A DNA stretch of 64,000 nt from NCBI RefSeq assembly GCF_001591665.1, contig NZ_BCVI01000051.1, forward strand, positions 18,334 through 82,333, in the 5' to 3' direction. Source of the stretch: Neobacillus soli NBRC 102451 (GTDB lineage Bacteria > Bacillota > Bacilli > Bacillales > Cytobacillaceae). Both the position numbers and the translations under genes were made by a program. Positions 60,590-64,000 of this stretch are shown here, one piece after another. How positions within the stretch are numbered: position 1 is the first letter of the stretch; each line of letters begins with the position of its first letter. The notes under the pieces are model-generated. The model did no database searches. It had not been told where the DNA came from and saw only the letters and a list, made by a program, of their open reading frames with translations.

Positions 60590-63500
60590 CTATTGCCAGA
60601 CCACAATCATTGCATCGACATACGCTTTCAAACTGTTATAGGCTTTCTCAGAGATCACATTCGTATCTTTATCATGATCCAATAGCACTTTAAGACCATT
60701 CAGATGTTTGACAACCTTATCCGCAGATTTAGTCTTCTCAAATTGGGCAACGCCCGCCAATTGAAGTTTCAAAGCTTGTGCTGCTCCGGCTTTAAAGGCT
60801 CCCGATTTGTCAAAGCTATCAATAACAGAACTTAGACCGGTTGCGCTTAAGCTGCTCGGCAAAACATTGGTATCAGTTGCGCTTTGCTTGGAGTCAGTCT
60901 CTGAAGTAGCCGTGAAAGTAAGGTTAGCCGGAGCTGTCTTGCCCTTCGGAATATTCACGTATACCGGTACATCGACAGTTGCCCCCGGCTCCACGGCCAA
61001 TACGTTGTGATCTAGTTGAACTGTCCAATCAGCACCAGCGGAAGCGTTGATACGAATAAGATCCTTTGCTGCGCCGGTATTAGTGACATTAAAATGATAG
61101 ACTGCCACTTTGCCCTCAACAGCAGGTTGTACATTGGCAGCGCTTACATTTACCCCACGCTTGTAGGCACCTGCGCCATCCGTGTTACGGACGGCAACCT
61201 GATAACGAAGAACGCCGTCAGCGTCTTTGTAATTCCCTAAAATGTAGAATTGAAGTTTATTGTATGGATCGATGTACTCACTGACAACAGTCTCTTTTCC
61301 AATCGAACCCTTGAATTGTCCGCTGACCAAGCTTGCCCCATTCCCTGCATGGAATAAAGCATCGAGAGTTTGCCGTGGGTCACCTTTGGAAACCATAGCA
61401 GTTGTGCCATCAGGTCTTGTAAAATCTTTCAGACTAATATCTTCTGGATGTGAATCAACTACCCAAATGAATGGAGCACTCTCCGCATTTTTCGTTTTGG
61501 CAATCAATACACCGGAATCGGCTGCGAAGGAGTCCGCACCAACGCGGTCTACCACTTCAATGGTGTAGTTATTGTACTTAGCACCACTTGGCATATCGTT
61601 ACGCCAATCACCGGTAAGGTAATTGGTTGGTGTTAAATCGGTCATGCTGATATTGATGCCGTGGAGCCCTGTTCGGCCAAATTTACTGCCAATTGGTACT
61701 TCGCGCGCGATAATATCCGCAAACGCTGGTCCAGAATTTTTTAATGCATCACGGTCTAGCTGCAGGACTTCATCATTGGATAGAAATCCTTGTTTCATCT
61801 TATTTCGAAGTGTATGTGGTGCCGGTAAGGAAGAACCAAGAGTGGCCGGAATCATCCAGCGGGTGTGCGTTCCACCTGGGCCATTGAATGACCCACGGCT
61901 CATCGTTTCCCAATAACCCGCATAGGTTCGTGGGTCTAGTGCCGCATTATTGTAATTATCGCCAAGTCCTTTGAGATGGCCAAATTCGTGGGCAAATGTG
62001 GACATGCCATCACTTTCGCCTTGAATAGATACACGAATCGATTTGCCATTTATCTTTGCACTAGATGCTGCAGACCAAATAGTTTTGGCTGCATACCAGG
62101 AAGTCCATGGTACATAACGGGTTTTTGCCCAGTTTGGCATGGTTTCAAATCCAGGTAAATCCGGCGGCCCAAATTCCTTAGGCACCGCGTCTTGATTCAG
62201 GAACTTCATTTCGCCGAGTTCTTGCCATACGGTTGATTCATCATAGCCCGCATGAACGATGAAAGCAAAGTCATAGTCTTTTCCAGATGCGGTTATGTCG
62301 GCAGTTGCCGCATTTACACCATCCTGAAAAAGGTTCCCGTTTTGATAATTCTTTGGCAGGTAGCCAGCATTCATACTGTCCAGCCCATACTGAAATTCGT
62401 TTTTATCCATGCGGTAGGGACCAAAAGAATCAAGGCTTACTCCCCATTTTCCTTGAGAATTCTCCTTCCAAAATCCATCAATTGACTGATAATTATTCAT
62501 TGCACTTGGAACGTTCAAGAAATTTTTCCAAAATTCCCCAAGTTTCTCGCGGGGAATTGCGTCAATTTGCGGGTTACCGATGAGCTCTGAACCCTTAGGT
62601 TTGGTCAGGATAAAATCCTGATCCGGAAAGTCGACCAAAATCAAGGCTCCTCTAAGTTCTGTTTCCGGTTTAATATCCGTGGTATTCCAGTTAATACCCT
62701 GAACCTCTTTATAATCATTCCACGTCATATTATCTGGATTCACCCACGACTGGGGATCCACTGGGCCGGGAATTTTATCCAGCCCTGGATCTGCTGCAAA
62801 AGCGGATGTTGAAGTCATCGCAAGCAATATCGTGGTTGATAATGCGGCAATCTTAATTCTTAGTTTCAAAGTATTTCTCCTCCCCCTTGGAAAATAACCT
62901 ACTTCCTATGTAGGCTTTTGTTTTCGAATTCCCCCTGATGATTACGTTATGTCGTCATTTCTATATCGTTATTAGCCCCTTTATCGCCTCCTTTCACAGC
63001 CTAATGTCATACCTAGGTCTACCACCCCCCTTCAAAGCCATAAACCATATAGTCATAAATCAGACAGCACCGTCATGAAATCTACTATTTGGGTAAGCTT
63101 GGAAATTTTCAAAAAAAAGAATCTTCTATTGGAATTTTCCTATGCGCAAAAATATGATGATGTCTTTATAAAATATTTAATAGATTCTTTTATACCTTAT
63201 TGTTAATTCTAAGCATTACTTACTGAAAATTTCGTCAATAATTGACGTTTTAAAAATTTTTTCATTGACAAAACCCTTCATGCAATTTGTTTAATGATCA
63301 GGAATCGACATAATTAACGGGTACCTTTCAAAGTATTTGTCACTAGTTCATGGATTTCAACCTGTTCTACGTGGATATTTTTGGTATAGAAAAAACTTGC
63401 CGTTGCCCTTAATGATTAAACCAATGTAGGGTCTGACATTTTATGCCCTGGAATATTGGCATGCTATGGAATTGTTAGAGCAGTCGATGGATACTGGTTG

Positions 63501-63762
63501 TGAAATGGTCCATAATTTTGGATCAAAGTTAATACTTCAGATATAAATGCTAGTCTAAGAATGTCCAAAAATGGTTATCTAAAAATGCAGAGTTGGAGAA
63601 TTAAAGACATAATTTTACGTGTTGATTATCAAAATTGGCAGATTGATCCTTAATCATTTTTAAAAATGCCTCCTTGGATCTTTCCTTAAAAGGGAAAAAA
63701 GAGAATGGGTTACAGTTCGAAGCGATGCTCGCTTCGTAACGAACCCACTCCCTTGTCCGGTT
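60517..63762. repeat. Direct repeat unit B (about 3.25 kb)
   Basis: Partner of unit A at 53849-57098. It covers inhA copy 2 and about 890 bases upstream, ending TCCGGTT. Confidence 0.85.
60590..62869 (-). CDS. InhA-type M6 secreted metalloprotease, copy 2
   Basis: 759 residues, aligning with copy 1 without gaps. Signal peptide to about 26 (TSAFAADPG), zinc motif HEFGHLKGLGD intact, the same beta-rich middle and a FIMAH-like C-terminus (ALKLQLAGVAQFEKTKSADK). Differences are mostly conservative; they are denser at the very C-terminus and in residues 50-65 and 105-130, consistent with a duplication followed by drift while keeping function. The start is TTG after GGAGAAATACT. Confidence 0.93.
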   Translation of the reverse strand: MKLRIKIAALSTTILLAMTSTSAFAADPGLDKIPGPVDPQSWVNPDNMTWNDYKEVQGINWNTTDIKPETELRGALILVDFPDQDFILTKPKGSELIGNPQIDAIPREKLGEFWKNFLNVPSAMNNYQSIDGFWKENSQGKWGVSLDSFGPYRMDKNEFQYGLDSMNAGYLPKNYQNGNLFQDGVNAATADITASGKDYDFAFIVHAGYDESTVWQELGEMKFLNQDAVPKEFGPPDLPGFETMPNWAKTRYVPWTSWYAAKTIWSAASSAKINGKSIRVSIQGESDGMSTFAHEFGHLKGLGDNYNNAALDPRTYAGYWETMSRGSFNGPGGTHTRWMIPATLGSSLPAPHTLRNKMKQGFLSNDEVLQLDRDALKNSGPAFADIIAREVPIGSKFGRTGLHGINISMTDLTPTNYLTGDWRNDMPSGAKYNNYTIEVVDRVGADSFAADSGVLIAKTKNAESAPFIWVVDSHPEDISLKDFTRPDGTTAMVSKGDPRQTLDALFHAGNGASLVSGQFKGSIGKETVVSEYIDPYNKLQFYILGNYKDADGVLRYQVAVRNTDGAGAYKRGVNVSAANVQPAVEGKVAVYHFNVTNTGAAKDLIRINASAGADWTVQLDHNVLAVEPGATVDVPVYVNIPKGKTAPANLTFTATSETDSKQSATDTNVLPSSLSATGLSSVIDSFDKSGAFKAGAAQALKLQLAGVAQFEKTKSADKVVKHLNGLKVLLDHDKDTNVISEKAYNSLKAYVDAMIVVWQ

Positions 63763-64000
63763 GAAAGTGGAATTAAGACACCACACAGCTTGGCCAATTT
63801 TCATCAAATCGTGATTAACATCATTAACTATGTAATTGGTGTAAAGTTCGGTGATAATCATACCAACTACTAATAGCTAGAATTAGCACAATAATCCTCA
63901 CTCCGTCAACAACTGAAACCCCCAAATTATTAGCATAAATTCCATCATATGACTATTTTGTCATACTAACCAGTCAGTAATGACCGGACATTTTAGGGGT
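62870..64000. other. 1.13-kb non-coding end of the window
   Basis: The first 890 bases repeat the region upstream of InhA copy 1, including the CCTAC/GTAGG leader hairpin and the hairpin at 63707-63745. The last 240 bases are unique; I see no convincing gene. The 86-codon minus-strand frame at 63601-63861 runs through the repeat and its hairpin and is probably not coding. Confidence 0.5.

Noticed and set aside
63601..63861. 86-codon minus-strand frame in repeat unit B
   Set aside because: It reads through the repeat hairpin, has no partner frame in unit A and no family resemblance.

Overview
The window reads as a chromosomal segment of a low-GC, Gram-positive, Bacillus/Neobacillus-like member of the Bacillaceae. 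The support is AT-rich sequence, strong purine-rich ribosome binding sites, frequent TTG and GTG starts, lipoboxes, a SipW/TapA/TasA matrix set, GlcT antitermination, M4 and M6 secreted proteases and AroD/AroK/PrsA. Most genes lie on the minus strand. Product calls come from reading the translated sequence; no database search was run.

Region by region: 1-2.8 kb is an argCJB arginine operon (argB cut by the window edge) with a sigma-A promoter covered by two ARG-box-like sites. 2.9-8 kb is a five-gene ABC transporter plus two-component operon in the LnrLMN/LnrJK style. 8.1-11.4 kb holds a DUF4395 membrane protein, aroK-aroD and prsA. 11.4-22.3 kb is a matrix and exoprotease island: sipW, tapA (no ordinary start codon), two tandem M4 neutral proteases, a TasA/CalY protein, a frameshifted propeptide-only M4 relic, and an M4 protease fused in frame to an S15 Xaa-Pro dipeptidyl-peptidase. 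SinR-like GTTCTYT boxes sit at the tapA, tasA and fusion-gene promoters. 22.3-28 kb is a complete dipeptide/oligopeptide ABC importer, followed by an acyl-CoA dehydrogenase, a TipAS/Mta-type MerR regulator and a POT-family peptide transporter.

30.8-44 kb is mixed metabolism with several gene relics: an atpB fragment, a YgbA-like gene with an amber codon, and the 3' end of an HTH-TPR regulator paralogue. It also carries a GlcT-controlled PTS (EIIA and EIICB, with a recognisable RAT/terminator), a methyltransferase with a lone type I-C-like CRISPR repeat just upstream, an SH3b protein, and an MFS exporter divergent from an HTH-TPR regulator with two 17-bp operators. 43.6-53.3 kb has DUF3006 plus a secreted ComEC-like metallo-hydrolase, a truncated transposase, an MFS protein, an orphan TubZ/FtsZ-like GTPase, a FetAB-type ABC pair, a DUF1456 protein, a frameshifted small gene and a glutamate decarboxylase.

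53.3-64 kb is a second exoprotease cluster: a deleted PepX relic, two InhA-type M6 proteases inside a direct repeat of about 3.25 kb, an M28 aminopeptidase and a second TasA/CalY protein between them. The InhA C-termini and the M28 N-terminus share a FIMAH-like domain. Taken together, the secreted endo- and exopeptidases and the peptide importers suggest a lifestyle of degrading external protein and importing the peptides, partly wired to biofilm matrix control.
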